This document shows positions 1 to 15,667 of a DNA stretch of 44,838 bases, one piece after another. Each line of letters begins with the position of its first letter. Within the stretch, counting starts at the first letter, position 1. Both the position numbers and the translations under genes were made by a program. The DNA is taken from NCBI GenBank assembly GCA_920105805.1, contig CAKKTI010000124.1:5190-50027 (forward strand), in the 5' to 3' direction. This stretch comes from Condylostoma magnum. Lineage: Eukaryota > Ciliophora > Heterotrichea > Heterotrichida > Condylostomatidae. Under the pieces are notes generated by a model that saw only the letters and a program-made list of their open reading frames with translations, did not search any database and had not been told where the DNA came from.

Positions 1-14
1 GGTGGTTGATCCAT
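1..14 (-). CDS. 5' end of a gene leaving the window (partial)
   Basis: An ATG on the minus strand at 14-12, in a different frame from the upstream phosphofructokinase gene, is followed by codons for Asp-Gln-Pro before the window ends. It is proposed only because the phosphofructokinase frame runs into a cluster of TAG codons just before it, which fits the short tandem spacing seen elsewhere here. Nothing can be said about the product. Confidence 0.3.
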
Positions 15-60
15 ATTTAATACAAAAATACTGAAATTTTATATAAAACTGCTAAATTAC

Positions 61-3546
<3,486 letters not shown>

Positions 3547-3573
3547 TTTTAACCACGGGATTTTAAAGAAATT

Positions 3574-4512
3574 TTACTAGAGCTAAGGCTTGCGAGCTAT
3601 GATCTTATAGACCTGTATATCACGGCGAGAGTTGTATACGTTGGACTGAAAGTCGAAGGAGTTGCAGATATGTGGGAATTTTGATTGGAGCTATTCTGGA
3701 GTATAGTGACTCAGATCGTTAAGAATTGTTGGAGTAAAGCGGCCATAGAACTTGTACTTTGAGAGAAAAATCTTGTCTTAAGTGTCAGGATTTTCCTAGA
3801 ATTGTTTTATCAAGAGATCTGCCTTGGCCCAAGTGTTCTCGGACCAAAGCGGAGTCATGTTTTCTTGTAGCTCGATTACAAAGCCTAGGTCTTCTAGCAA
3901 CTGAATTAAGTTTTGTAAGGGTCTTGCTCCTGGCACTGGGAACTTTTTCATATAGATATCTTACAATTCCTCAGACATTTGATCGGGGAACTCTGAGGTC
4001 ATGACATAGTCTTCAAAATAAAATTTACCACCAGATTTTAGAGCATTGAAAATATGTTGATAAACTTCATTACCAGGAATGAGAAACAATACACCTGTAT
4101 TTATTGCTAAGTCAAATTCATTTTAAGGATAATCGTAGGAAGTTGCATCTCCTTGATGAAATTACAGCTTATCCTGTAGATTACAAGCGTTAGAAATCTG
4201 ATTTGAAAAATCTACATAGTGTTGTAGATAATCAATGCCATAGCAACAACAGCCTGTTCTTTGAGTCAGAAACCTGCAATTGCCTCCAATACCAGAGCCT
4301 ATTTCTAAGACTTTTGAATCTGCAGTTAAGTCTTAGCTAGCTATGAAATTTATCAATCCTGTTAGTCCACCTGGACGTAGCAAATCTATATGATTAAAAT
4401 CTTCAATCGTAACATTATCCTTAGAGGATAATTCATCGATTTCCTACTATAGCTGTTGCTTGTATTCATCAGTATAGAGATATACAACGTCCTGCCAATC
4501 GTCGTAGTCCAT
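3574..4512 (-). CDS. Class I SAM-dependent methyltransferase
   Basis: About 310 residues, start MDYDDWQDVVYLY. The SAM-binding motif I reads VLEIGSGIGGNCRFL (about residues 67-81), followed by GIDYLQHYVDFS as the acidic loop and FHQGDA as motif II. LKSGGKFYFEDY is the post-II region. The pattern fits the UbiE / phosphoethanolamine N-methyltransferase type; the substrate cannot be told from the sequence. The C-terminal third (ENTWAKAD onward) is helical and probably caps the substrate site. The frame continues without TGA into the phosphofructokinase ATG at 3546. In-frame TAG at 3585-3583, TAG at 3579-3577 and TAA at 3576-3574 are the candidate stops; if they were read as Gln, the two enzymes would be one fusion protein. 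The gene is divergent from the SANT gene at 4850. Confidence 0.85.
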
Positions 4513-4849
4513 TTTGATAATATAAACCAATGAATTTCGTGTTTTTTTCAGAATTCCTCGATAAATTTTAGTAATGATTTTCTTTCAATTACTATCAATG
4601 TATTAATAAAATATACAGCTAGTTAAATACAACAAATTAGTTTGTTTTGGCTTATAATTAGTATAAAATATTGACAATACATACAATTAAAACTACTCAA
4701 CAAACTGATTTTTTCCTCATTCAAAAACAGCTTAAAGCCCTAAAAAGTCACAATAAAATGACTTAAATAAAACTTGCCTTCTAATTCTATGTTACAATAA
4801 ACATCCCAGCTAAACTAAAGTTCTTGACCGTAGAGTTACCATATTTTAT
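4513..4849. other. Divergent intergenic region, 337 bp
   Basis: Lies between the start codons of the methyltransferase (minus) and the SANT protein (plus). It is AT-rich with no reading frame resembling protein on either strand, and must hold both promoters. I cannot point to a specific element. Confidence 0.5.
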
Positions 4850-5896
4850 ATGAAAGGTTTGAAGGAAACAAAATAAGCTCCAAAGTCCCAAAAACCCATC
4901 AAACGTCCTCGAAAACCCAGAAAAGAAGAAGATCTACGTAAAAGACACCCAACTCCCTTTGAGCTAGAAAAAATGAAGAAATATCATACATTCATGACAG
5001 CTTTAATCAAAACAGTGGATCCATTCACCACTAACAAATTAGAAATAGAAGGATTCTAAATCCAGTAATTAACAGAGGGAGAAATAAGTCATACAGAGGT
5101 CCAGCAGTTGTTCGATGAGATCATCTAAAAGCCCTCAAAACATAAAAAAAGTAAGTCTTATGCAGAGTTTTTAGAGATCAAAAAACGCTACGATCTAGTC
5201 TGAAATTTGGATGAAAGTGGAGAGGACTAATTAACCTCTCAACGATTCTCCTCATATTTGGATTAGTATCCCGTATCTCAGGAAGTACAAAGCATTACTG
5301 ATTTTATTACCTCAATCCGCAATTCTCCCGCTAATTCTAGGACAGAGCGTAGGTAGTTTTGTGTACAGGCAAAAAATATGCAGGAGAATTATCAGTCCTC
5401 GGAGAATATCCCACAGCCTAGTGTCTTTGAGTCCTTATTACCTCAAATCAACCAGTTAGATCCAATGCCTGGATAAGACTTTACAGTTTAAGAGCAGTTG
5501 ACACTGCTGCGGGGAGTTGTAAAGCATATGGGAGACTGGGATAAGATTTTAAGAGAGTTCAAAGATCGCCTAGTCAGCGTTTAGGAGTTAAAGTATCATT
5601 GAAGGTTCTTGAAGTTGATTATGCGCCAGGAGGTCGCGGAAATTAAGGTAAAGTATCCAAATTTTCATTATAACAAGTGGCTGCGCATGGCTATCCGCAA
5701 GCTTGAACACTAATCTGGCACAAAGCGTCGAAATAAGCCCCCGCCGTTGGTTGACCTGCGCAGCTGCGCAAAACACGCTGATATGTTGACTATTTTAGCA
5801 ACTGTGGACTTTCAAAAGGCGTATGGAGTTCAAGGAGTCTCAAATTTCAATCTTTCTAATTTCAGCGCGTTCAAAAAAATTGAAGGTGGTTTGTGA
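4850..5896 (+). CDS. SANT/Myb-like domain protein
   Basis: 348 residues. The N-terminus is very basic (KRPRKPRKEEDLRKR), probably a nuclear localisation signal. A SANT/Myb-like helix-turn-helix lies near residues 215-260, reading TLLRGVVKHMGDWDKI then LKYHWRFLKL. The last conserved Trp of that domain is encoded by TGA (5600-5602), and a second internal TGA is at 5201-5203. Both support TGA=Trp. I take the TGA at 5894-5896 as the stop; if it were also Trp, the frame would run to TAA TAA near 5951 and overlap the antisense 3' end of the next gene. A role in DNA binding or chromatin is inferred from the domain only. Confidence 0.7.
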
Positions 5897-5946
5897 GTTT
5901 GTATTTCTAGGTTTATAGTTAATGCCATGTTTTATTATTTGTTTAG

Positions 5947-8900
5947 TTACTAATAAGCTGCTGTGTCGAAAAATTCTAGGGGAACTAGGCTAATAGGGGC
6001 CGTAGTTCTTCTGTATCTCCGACGTCTATTGCAAATCATGATAACAATCACTATTATGAGGACTGTTATGAAAATGGTGATGGATATATAGACTCATATG
6101 TATTTTTACTCAAAGAATCCGTCAGAGGGGTCTGAGTCTCCAGTTATAGTTAATTGCATTTTATATATTGGAGTCTCATTTTAGTACAGGTTGTATATAG
6201 AGTATTCGAATTAAGTTTTTGACTCTATGTTATCGTATTGAGCCTCAGTTAGTTTTGGGAAATATATACTAGGATAGGTTATCATATCAGATTATATTCA
6301 TTTGTTGTTTACAGTGTATTATATTATAATGTTATCTTATAGGAAAAGAGCGTCAATTGTATCAGAAAATTACTGTTATGAGCTACGGGAAAGGATTGCT
6401 TGTATGTTTTTTGTGTTTAAGTTTATCATCTAAAAGTAAGTGTATTAGTTTTCGTAGTTAAGCAGGATTCCAAGGAGAGATTAGTTGCTGTTTATTATGA
6501 TTTTTTAGAGCTATTGGAGCTAGTAACACCCCTTGTTACTTTAAATATAATATGTATGTGTTGTTTCAATATGAAGCTGCTAGTTTATAGTATAATGATC
6601 TAGCGTTGTATTTAGAAGGCCAAATAGCTGTTTATTTTGTATCTTGTATGTTTAGTGTTTGCTTAACTGTTCTTAAAATAATAGTTTAAGATCCTAATTG
6701 TAAGTAATTATATACATTATATCGTTTTTGTCAATTATATATAAAATGTCTCTACCAAGGCAATTATCTCCATGTACAATTTTGAAAATAGATGTATCTA
6801 AACTAAGCTTATCTGAATCAAAAAAGTTAAGTTCTCAATTCTATATTGATTGCTCTAATCTTATATCTAATAAAAGAAATAGATCAAATTAGTTTTCTAA
6901 TTATTAGTAAGGATTGTAAGGAATTAGAAGCATTGACTGGAAATCAGTAAAATTTAGTAACTAGATTTCTCTTATTTTAACAGGCAATTAAAAATAAGCT
7001 CCATAATAGACTACTTTATAGTTTTAGTCCTCAATTATCAATTAGAATATAAAAATCCTATATAATCCTTAATTCTCTCCATAGACCAAAAATCATACAA
7101 TTTAATGTACATTCTTTATTATCTTGATTATTTAAAGGTTATATCCTTCTAGATCAGTAGATCCATTTAATGTATTTTACTATAAAATCATAAAGTTTTC
7201 ATATATTGGTGTGTATCTATCTTAGATATTTCCCTTTAATATTTGCAAATTTTGATAGTCTCCTAATACTAAAAATATAGAGTTGTTTATAGGACCATCA
7301 ATGCTGTATATATTATTCTGATTACTTTATTGATTTTTAGGCACTACTGAATTAATCAGTTAAACTTTCTCACTAAAATTCTCATCTGTGTTTTCTGCTT
7401 TCACGAATATATTCTAACCTCTGAAATGATCTAATAACATAATTTCCTTTGATTACTTATACTTCTTTTTAATAATGCTTGGCATCTATTATATCATTTA
7501 CGGGTAATTTTAATTCATCATTATGTTCATTTTTATGCTCAATTAAACTTACTGCTCTGCATTGTTTGCGCTTATAACAACATTATCAGTAAAGCTCTTT
7601 TGATTATCTATATCAAAATTATTTTATTAGTACTTTAACTATAAATTTGAGTTCTCCTTATGTATATAGTTAAGGGTATAATACTTAAGTCATGCTAATT
7701 TGCTTGTAGACCTCATTTCAACATATTAATAGTCTCCAAATATTAGTCCTTTGTACCCAACAGTTATATCTTTTTTTGTATAGAAGGCTCCTTGATTACT
7801 TTTTGTTACATCGTAAATCATTATGTATTAATAGGACTAAAATAGTATTAATCCTTTGTAATACTTTATACAGATCACTTGTTAAAAATCTTATATCTTA
7901 ATCCAATCAATTTACTCGTATGCCCATACTTTATCATAGAATATTACTGCACCTTGGTTAGTAATTGCAATAATCTTGTATTCATCAAAGTCAAAAATAT
8001 GCGTAACATGTGAGTTTATATTATAGTTAGATAGAAATATTCCATCTTTAATACCAATCAGAAATATTTTTGACTATTCACTAGAGTAAATTGCCAAAAC
8101 GATTAAATTTGTACTAAATTGCTTATAAACGATAAAATCAGTAAAATCTTCTATAAAATTAGGGTTAAATGTAGTATGCTTTATCAAATATAAGTCATAG
8201 AGTTCAATACCTCTTGCTTGATACACCTATACAGAATCTTAGGCTAAACAGATCACATAATTAAACTGTATTTAAATCTTTTTACATACTCCTTCTACAA
8301 TGTACTAACCTATTACTAAACTGCTTTCTTATAAAGCTATTTACAGTACAGAGTATTCCTCTCCCATTATTGAATGAAGAAGTAGTATATTTCTTTGTTC
8401 ATCAATCATATGAATACTATTAGGTATTCCTTATACATTCAAGTTAACGATCTGATCTTATAAGGACGTGACAAAATAAGATAAGTTTCAAATAGCTACT
8501 AAACCGTTATCAAAAATAGTAAAATCTTCTGCATGATCAGTTATAAAAATCTCCCTTTAATAATTGATTTTCTGTAAGCTTTGGTTCGTAACTAATTAGA
8601 AATTAGGGTTAATATTCGAAGACTTTATACTAAATTTTATATCAGGTCCTTGAAAGTATTAGTCTAAATCTATTTCGAATCAATCAGTGCTGTTTTTTTG
8701 ATTAAATTACAGTGTGATTTCTAAGGGTTGAGCAGGTGATGGAAACCAACTATCAAGTTTATATATACTATTAGAGTCTTCAATTATTTAAACGTTAACT
8801 TAGCTGTAATAAAAGTCCAGAGGGTTATACTGATTCATGGTTATTAGTGTAAAGTTGTAATTATTACTTAATTGACTTAATGTAAGGTAATAATCGGCTA

Positions 8901-10050
8901 CAGTATAGCTAAAAACGTATATGTAATTAGTGTCATGCCTTATGTATTAATTTCTTTCAGGAATTTGAATACCACTAGCATAAGGATCTAAATCATCTTG
9001 TGCTATTTAAGTTAAGTTTCAATACTAACCCTTGAACAATTAATTACGACTATCATCTAGAAAAAGCCTGGTAAGTAAAATCCCTTAATCATTTAGTTCT
9101 ATTAAAGACTAATTGCTTTCGTATTACCGAGTCATTGCAATATTCGTAGATCGCATGAAGTACTCGTTTAACATAGAATCTGTATTTAGTATATATATAG
9201 AATTATCCATGAGAATATCTAAGTACTTACCTCCATAAGCAGCCTAGATTTAAGATGTGTATAGTTTTTTGGCTTATAACTCCTTAAAATTCTGATTTTA
9301 CAAGTTGAAAGCCGAAATAAAGTTCCTGCAGTCCACTATTCCTCATAAGGTTGTATTATACGTCAATTATATAGGACAGGGCCGTGAACCATCGTTATAT
9401 TCTCATATTACGTCAACAATTATACTTCTACTAGGATTATTAATGTCAATAAAGAATATCGGCGACTCTATATTATAGTACTAACTTATTATCATTAATT
9501 TGTAATCTGGAATTATAGTAACTGGAATTTCATTGCCTAAGCTTAAAGTAAACAGGATTTGGTTAGGAGGGTCAAATTAATTAAACTCTAAATCAAAACT
9601 CTATGAATAAATTTTTGTGCTATTGTTTGAAGTACCAAAAATAAACACATAGTTGTTATATAAAAGTAACTTGTAGATTTTATCTATTTCAACTATAGAA
9701 TATTAGTGAACCAATCCATATTCGAGCAATCCTTGCTGCTAATAGTAATAAATTGTATTGTTTACTCCAACACAGAAATTATTTTCATTTAATCCTAGAA
9801 TCGTTTATTACATTCTATTGAATCTATAAGGCGATTTATGAGGAATTTGTTAAATAAGCTCTAGTCTAAAATCTCCAGATACCTTTGCATTGTTTTAATT
9901 TTGTTCAATTGTATACTATAATCCGTCTCCTGCAAAATAATCTTATAAATAAAGAAAAACTGTTTCATTTCTCTGCATATATATTTAAGATATATCTCTT
10001 TTCGGAATTATACCGAAAGCCAAGATGCTAAGTGTATAATAAATGAACAT
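5947..10050 (-). CDS. Large type I membrane protein with cadherin-like (CADG) motifs
   Basis: About 1366 residues in a single frame. It opens with a hydrophobic signal peptide (MFIYYTLSILAFGII). The long ectodomain is beta-rich and full of Asn/Gln/Tyr. At least two segments fit the dystroglycan-type cadherin-like pattern seen in many ciliate surface proteins: DYFAGDGLQYTIEQ near the N-terminus and LDQYFQGPDIKFSI mid-protein. Near the C-terminus is one membrane span (VYISITIFITVLIIVIVIMI), a stop-transfer run of arginines (NRRRRYRR) and a short tail. Several Trp are TGA, for example 9403-9405. Stop candidates are TAG 5952-5950 and TAA 5949-5947. No TGA occurs until the frame is deep in the antisense of the SANT gene, so TAA/TAG must end it. 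Function is probably cell-surface adhesion or recognition; the exact family is not recognised. Confidence 0.75.
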
Positions 10051-10197
10051 ATTTATTAGTTTTTCGATTTATTATTCAACAATCTAACTCTATATGATTA
10101 TAAATCAGTAAACAGATACTTATTAGTACATTTATATAGCCAATCTCTATATAAACCACATAACTTTAAACTAATTGCTCTTACTATCCTATAAAAT

Positions 10198-11316
10198 ATG
10201 TCAGAGCATATGTAGAATTAGTCCTCCAGTTCTTCAGACAGTGATCCAGAAAGATAAGACTAGCTTTTCACCCCGACTCATAGCGAATTAGAGCTATAAA
10301 ACTACCAAAACGTTTAATAGTACCCTTCAATCTCCTCTCAAAGCAGTTCTCAGCAGCCCATAAAATAACCAAATGCTCCTCAACTTGAAAGTGATTTATA
10401 AGATGAGGACGACGGATCTCCAATCTTTACTCCTGCAAATGTCGCTTAAAACAACTTTTTCTAAGGAAACAGTGACGAGGACATAGTACGAATAGAAAAC
10501 ATCCACAAAACATATCTAATAGGAGTAGAGGGAGTGGCAGCTCTCCGAGGAGTTTCAATTTCCGTCAAAAAGGGGGAATTTGTATGTATACTAGGCACAT
10601 CAGGAGGTGGAAAAACCACCATGCTTAATATAATGGGTACAATCGACAGGCCGACCAAGGGTCACATATGGCTTTGCGGACATAGAATAAAGTCAAATAG
10701 CAAAGATTCACTCCTAGCAAATCTTAGATTGAACAAAATTTCCTTTGTTTTCCAAACCTTCAACTTAGTCTCTTCTATGACAGCCTTAGAGAACGTGGAA
10801 CTTCCTATGATGCTCCTAGGATAATTATCCCGAGCATCAATTCGTCTAAAGGCAAAAGAACTACTGGCAAAGGTGAACCTAGCTGATAGGTATGATCACT
10901 TTCCTAATCAACTATCAGGAGGCGAGCAGCAAAGGGTTACTATTGCCCGAGCTTTGGCCAACAATCCTGAAATTTTACTTTTGGATGAACCTACTGGGGA
11001 TCTTGATACCAAAAGTACTGATATGATTATGAAGATTTTGCTAGACTTGCATAGGGAGGGACACACTCTTATAATGGTTACTCATGATGTCAGTTTAAAG
11101 AGTTTTTCTAACAAGGTGATTAGAGTGCTAGATGGAAAGATTATGAGGGTTGAGGAGATTACTGAGGAGGAGAGGATGCAGGCTGTATAGAGGCTTGGGC
11201 AGGGGGCCTCGCAGTTGAAGGCAGGGACTAATTAGATTTTGAGCAGAGATATGGGAAGGATTCAGTATAGAACTCCTAGGGATTACCCAGCAGCTAATTA
11301 TAGACGCGATACATAA
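10198..11316 (+). CDS. ABC ATPase of the LolD/MacB type, no membrane domain
   Basis: About 372 residues. A low-complexity Ser/Gln/Asp N-terminal extension of about 105 residues precedes one complete nucleotide-binding domain. Walker A is GTSGGGKTT, the Q-loop lies in FVFQTFNL, the signature is [15 protein letters not shown], Walker B is [12 protein letters not shown] and the H-loop is MVTHD. The order and the signature match bacterial LolD/MacB/FtsE ATPases, which work with separate permeases; related single NBDs are known in ciliates and amoebae. No membrane segment is encoded here, so a permease partner must lie elsewhere. The likely stop is TAA at 11314-11316, 25 nt before the kinesin ATG. 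The next in-frame TGA (11395-11397) would lie inside the kinesin motor. Confidence 0.9.
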
Positions 11317-11341
11317 GTTTATAATATTAATTAGTAAAGTT

Positions 11342-12569
11342 ATGAATAGGTTATAAGTAAAGGTATTTGTCAGAGTTAGGCCTAAGTTGTAGAATGAGTA
11401 TCTAAAGGAAGAGGTGGTTAGTGTACAGGAGAATTAGATTGTAGTTAGTGATGCATTGCATTTAGTATAGACCTAGTATGACAAGGTTTTGAACTAAGAG
11501 GACGATTAGGAGGCTGTATTTGCAATGGTATAACCTATGATAGAAAGAATCTTTCACGGATTCAACTGCAGTATATTTGCATATGGGTAGACTGGTTCCG
11601 GAAAGACTTATACGATGTTTGGAGCTAATTGAAATGACGATTCAGAAATTGAGACCTTAGATGGTGTAATTCCCAGATCAATATAGTCGATTTTTCAATA
11701 AGCCCAGTAGAACTACACTATTCTTATCAGTTTTCTATAGATTTATAATGAAAGGATATTTGATTTGCTACAAGACAACAATGCTAGACGACCATTGAAT
11801 CTAAGAGAAGAGAAAGGAATTGGTGTATATGTAGAAAACTTAGCTGAGTTTGTAGTGTAAAACGCGTAAGATTGTCTTTAATTGTTATACAGAGGTGATA
11901 AAAATAGAACTGTTAGAAGCACCCGTATGAATATTCTATCAAGTAGGTCTCATTGCATATTTCAAATAAATTTAGAAAGTGAGAAAACTAATAATAAAGG
12001 ATAACTAAAACGTGCAAAGCTAAATCTATGTGATTTAGCAGGATCTGAAAAATTTGACAAAAACAACAAAACAGATCAAAGACATTTAACAGAAATGAAG
12101 AATATTAATCTCTCTTTAACTAATCTAGGAAAGATAATACAAGGGCTGTAGTAGTAATCGAAAGGTAGAGGAGCTTATTTACCTTATAGAGATTCTAAAT
12201 TAACTAGATTACTGAAAGACTCATTAGGTGGTAATACTCAGACATGTTTCATAGCTACTGTAACTCCTATTGAAAATCACATTGCTGAAACGATTAACAC
12301 TCTTCATTTTGCAGATAGGGCTAAATAAGTAATGGTAACTGTAAAGAAAAACAGAATTTCAGCTACCAATGACNNNNNNNNNNNNNNNNNNNNNNNNNNN
12401 NNNNNNNNNNNNNNNNNNNNNNNNNNNNNNNNNNNNNNNNNNNNNNNNNNNNNNNNNNNNNNNNNNNNNNNNNTAATTACGAAAATAGAAATTAGAGGCG
12501 GAAAAAGAGTAAAAGTAGCTGGAAAAAGAGCTAGAAAGACTCAAATTCCAGCGTAGACGTATATATTAA
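11342..12569 (+). CDS. Kinesin with N-terminal motor domain (contains assembly gap)
   Basis: The motor domain starts almost at residue 1 ([12 protein letters not shown]). The P-loop is [15 protein letters not shown] (about residues 79-93), switch I is [11 protein letters not shown], switch II is [10 protein letters not shown], and the motor ends with HFADRAKQV followed by the neck. The P-loop Gln is TAG at 11588-11590. TGA at 11630-11632 fills the Trp-like position just after MFGAN. There is no intron in the motor. After 100 Ns the frame resumes as a highly charged coiled coil ([20 protein letters not shown]) and ends at TAA 12567-12569. The true stalk length is unknown because the gap size is nominal. 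The subfamily is not assigned. It ends directly against the stop of the convergent coiled-coil gene. Confidence 0.92.
12374..12473. other. Assembly gap (100 Ns)
   Basis: Exactly 100 Ns inside the kinesin stalk. A round number suggests a scaffold join of unknown length, so the kinesin reading frame cannot be followed across it. Confidence 0.99.
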
Positions 12570-14528
12570 CTATTTTTGTAAACTACCTAACATAGACTTA
12601 AAATTTTCTTTAATTTGTCTTGATCTGCTCAATAATACTTAATTTTTGTATTCTTTCGTTATAAATAAGTTATACCCTGGTACAATTTATCTTATCTGAT
12701 ACTCAATCTCTACTTTTATATCATGATTCAATTTTAGTATATCTTATTTCTTCTCTAATATTTCCATTGATCTTCTTTTCTATTCTTCTAGTTTTAACAT
12801 TAATTATGCTTCACTGTCTTTGTTCTACTGATCTCTAGTAGACAATTTTGAATTTAATTGATCGATGATTTACTCATACTACTATATTTGTTTTTAGTTC
12901 TCCTAAATTTCAGTAATCATTCTTTAATTTTCCCTTTTGAATAAAAAGGATTGCTCAAGTCATTATTAAAATCTGTTTAATTGTTCCTACGAGTCTGCAA
13001 CAGGACATAAATAGTATAAAATGCTGTTTAGGGTTAAAGAGTTAATATCAATTCCTTACTGCTCACTTTCCTATATAATCTACGCTTTATCATCTCTTAT
13101 CACTAATAAGGGCCCCTTGGCTACTAAATTAGCATCCTTATCTACTTTATGCTAATCTATCTAATAAAACGTCTTTTGTTCCTCCAATTCCTCAATTCTA
13201 TCTTCTAATTCAATAATTTAAGCCATAAGTGCTTTGATTTACCGTCTAAGACGATTTGATTCAGCTTTTTCTTTAGCTAATGGCCCATTTGGGCCATTCA
13301 TATTATTTATTTTAGCACGTAAAACTTCTATCTCAATTTCAGTAGATCCTGAGTCCTATAACCTGCTTCCTGAGATTTGCTGCATTAGTCTTTCTATATG
13401 ATCATCTTTTTCATCAATAATACTGCTCTACTCAGTGACTTATTACCTTAATTACTCAATTTCCTTACTCAGTTGGCCAATATTTTCCTCTTAGTCTTAT
13501 ATTATCTTACGATATTTCTGTATATACTCATTTGAGTTCCTACCTTGATTGTTTAGATTATCCTCTAATTCAGCTATTGTAGTTTTCAGTATAGTTATTT
13601 CCTTTCTGAGTCTAATAGCTTCTTAGTTGGTCCCTGAGCTAGATTTAGACAACTGCTCTTATAATTGCTCGCATTTTCTTTTAAGAGCATCGTAATTGTA
13701 CTAAAGTGCTGAATTTTCAGTCTATAATTATTCCACTCTTTACTGTAATGACTCTACACTAATAGTCCCATTATTTAGCTCTTACTTAAGCCTAGATGCT
13801 TCATTTTCTAATGCTCCTTTTCTAGCGCCTTCAATCTACCACTCAGTTTCCTTTTACTAATACACTTTTAGCTCATTTTGCAAGTTCAGCATTTGAGTTT
13901 TGTAATAATTGACGCTTTAGTCCTTTCCTCTTATATCTAATTTTAAGTTTTCAATTTCCTCTAATAGTTCGACTATCTTTTCATTGTGCAGTGGGTCCAT
14001 AGGCCTATCAATCTCTGATCCCATGTCATCTTAGCTCATCATTTTATCTAAATCTTTGACAGCCTAATCCCCAGCTTTGCGGCTTCTAAGTCTATTGACT
14101 TATGACTTTAACTTTCTTATTTCTATACGCATTTCTTCACGAGACATTGGCCTTACTCTTGGTGGGCCTTTGTTTAAGTAGTTGATTATTTATGTGTCAC
14201 ATCTTTCGTCGTCATTTATAAGGGCTCGCATGGCGTCTATTGCTACTTCTTATTAGCCTATGTCAGATTTCAGTTTTTCTATTAAATCTGAACGTTTGTG
14301 CTCCTTTGTTTGCTATTATAGTAGGGCAGACTGTTTCTTTAGTTCTTAGATACTTTTCATTAAGGCTCTTACTTTTTAAGCATGGAGTTTGTTTAAATTG
14401 TCTATTCTTTACTCGTAGGAAGAATCGTCTGCTTGTAGGCGGGCTATTGTTTATTCTAGCTGGGAGTTCTTTTGCATTAGGTCTTTGCATTTTTGCCTGT
14501 ATTGCTTAATTTATGCGTCTTTATTCAT
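12570..14528 (-). CDS. Coiled-coil protein, 652 residues
   Basis: Starts MNKDAQIKQYRQKCKDLMQ and is nearly all heptad-repeat coiled coil. The coil is broken by a short proline-rich linker (GPPRVRPMSREEMRIE, near residue 140), a Ser/Gly linker near residue 395, and a short, more globular stretch around residues 490-530 (LVIRDDKAQI to LYYLCPVAD). Many Gln are TAA/TAG and at least one Trp is TGA (RFQQWLEQS). Such proteins in ciliates are usually cytoskeletal, basal-body or ciliary scaffolds, but no family is recognised. The stop TAG (12572-12570) abuts the kinesin stop TAA (12567-12569) with no base between. The start is divergent from the IQ gene, 147 bp away. Confidence 0.75.
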
Positions 14529-14675
14529 TTTTAAATAATTTAGGTAATTATAGTAGTTTTGTTAGAAATTATCTCTTAATAATTTGTATTATTATATAGA
14601 TAGGAAAAGTTTGGAAATGAATTTACTATAAAGATTTTTACCAGCTAAAACTTTATCATTTTGTATATAATAAAA

Positions 14676-15662
14676 ATGTACAGAAGGAGTAAAACTGCAA
14701 ATAAAGCATTGAAATGACCTCGATAAAATATAAGTATTAAGTTTTAAACTAGCTTAATTTTATTTGGGAAGATCTTAAAATTATTCGAAAGCTTGTAAAG
14801 ACTTATAAGAACTCAGTTGAGATAAAATTTAATACATCTTTAGATAAAAACAGGATTAAATCAACAACTACAAAGAAAACTACTTAGGAACTATACTATT
14901 GACTAATCAATAGTAGTACTATAAGAGATAACCTATTAATAACTCTTAAAACCTATAATACACTGTAAATTTTAAATTAATAGAATTAACTAATAGACGT
15001 AATAGTTTATACCCCTTTAGAAGCCAAAATACTCAAGTAATACTATTTATGACCCTGATAGAAATATAATGCAAAACAATTAGATTAAAAGAAGAAATAG
15101 CTTTTATCCAATACGTAGGAATTAATAGATAAGGTTTAGATAGTTTAACAGATACACAGTAATTGAAAAGCCACCCATTTTAAAGAACTTCTGCTATTAT
15201 TTAATATATAACTCAAATCAATTTAATGATATGGTAACTTAATCAACCTAGTATTTGCAAGCTAAATTACTATATAAGCCTTTAATTCAATTACAGGACA
15301 CAATACATTTTAGATTGCCAGGAAACAATATAAAAGTTTCCTAATTCACCATGAAGATGAGCTTAGCTTAGTTTTATCAGAAAATAGGCAAAATATATAG
15401 AAAACAACTAAGAAAGGCTTTTACATATTTAAATTGAACAGCAATAAGAGTTAAAAAGCACAGATTCTACTCTATCTAAAAGGCAATGAAAGCTTTAATA
15501 ACAATTTGTGAGCAAAATCCATTAAACGAATCTTTCGGAGTTTTAAAGTTTTTATTTTACTTACAAACTCATCGATAAAGCTTAAAAAAGCAGTAAAAGA
15601 AAGCAGCAATATCAATACAAAGGTTTTGGAGAAGAAAAAGTACATTAGTCCTTAATAACTAA
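14676..15662 (+). CDS. Basic protein with an IQ-like motif
   Basis: About 328 residues, strongly basic and rich in Gln/Asn/Ile. It opens MYRRSKTANKALKWPRQ, in which the Trp is TGA. Near the C-terminus AAISIQRFWRRK is a plausible IQ motif (calmodulin or light-chain binding). The family is not recognised. The likely stop is TAA at 15660-15662, five nt from the stop of the convergent gene; a second in-frame TAG follows at 15669. Confidence 0.55.
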
Positions 15663-15667
15663 AGATT

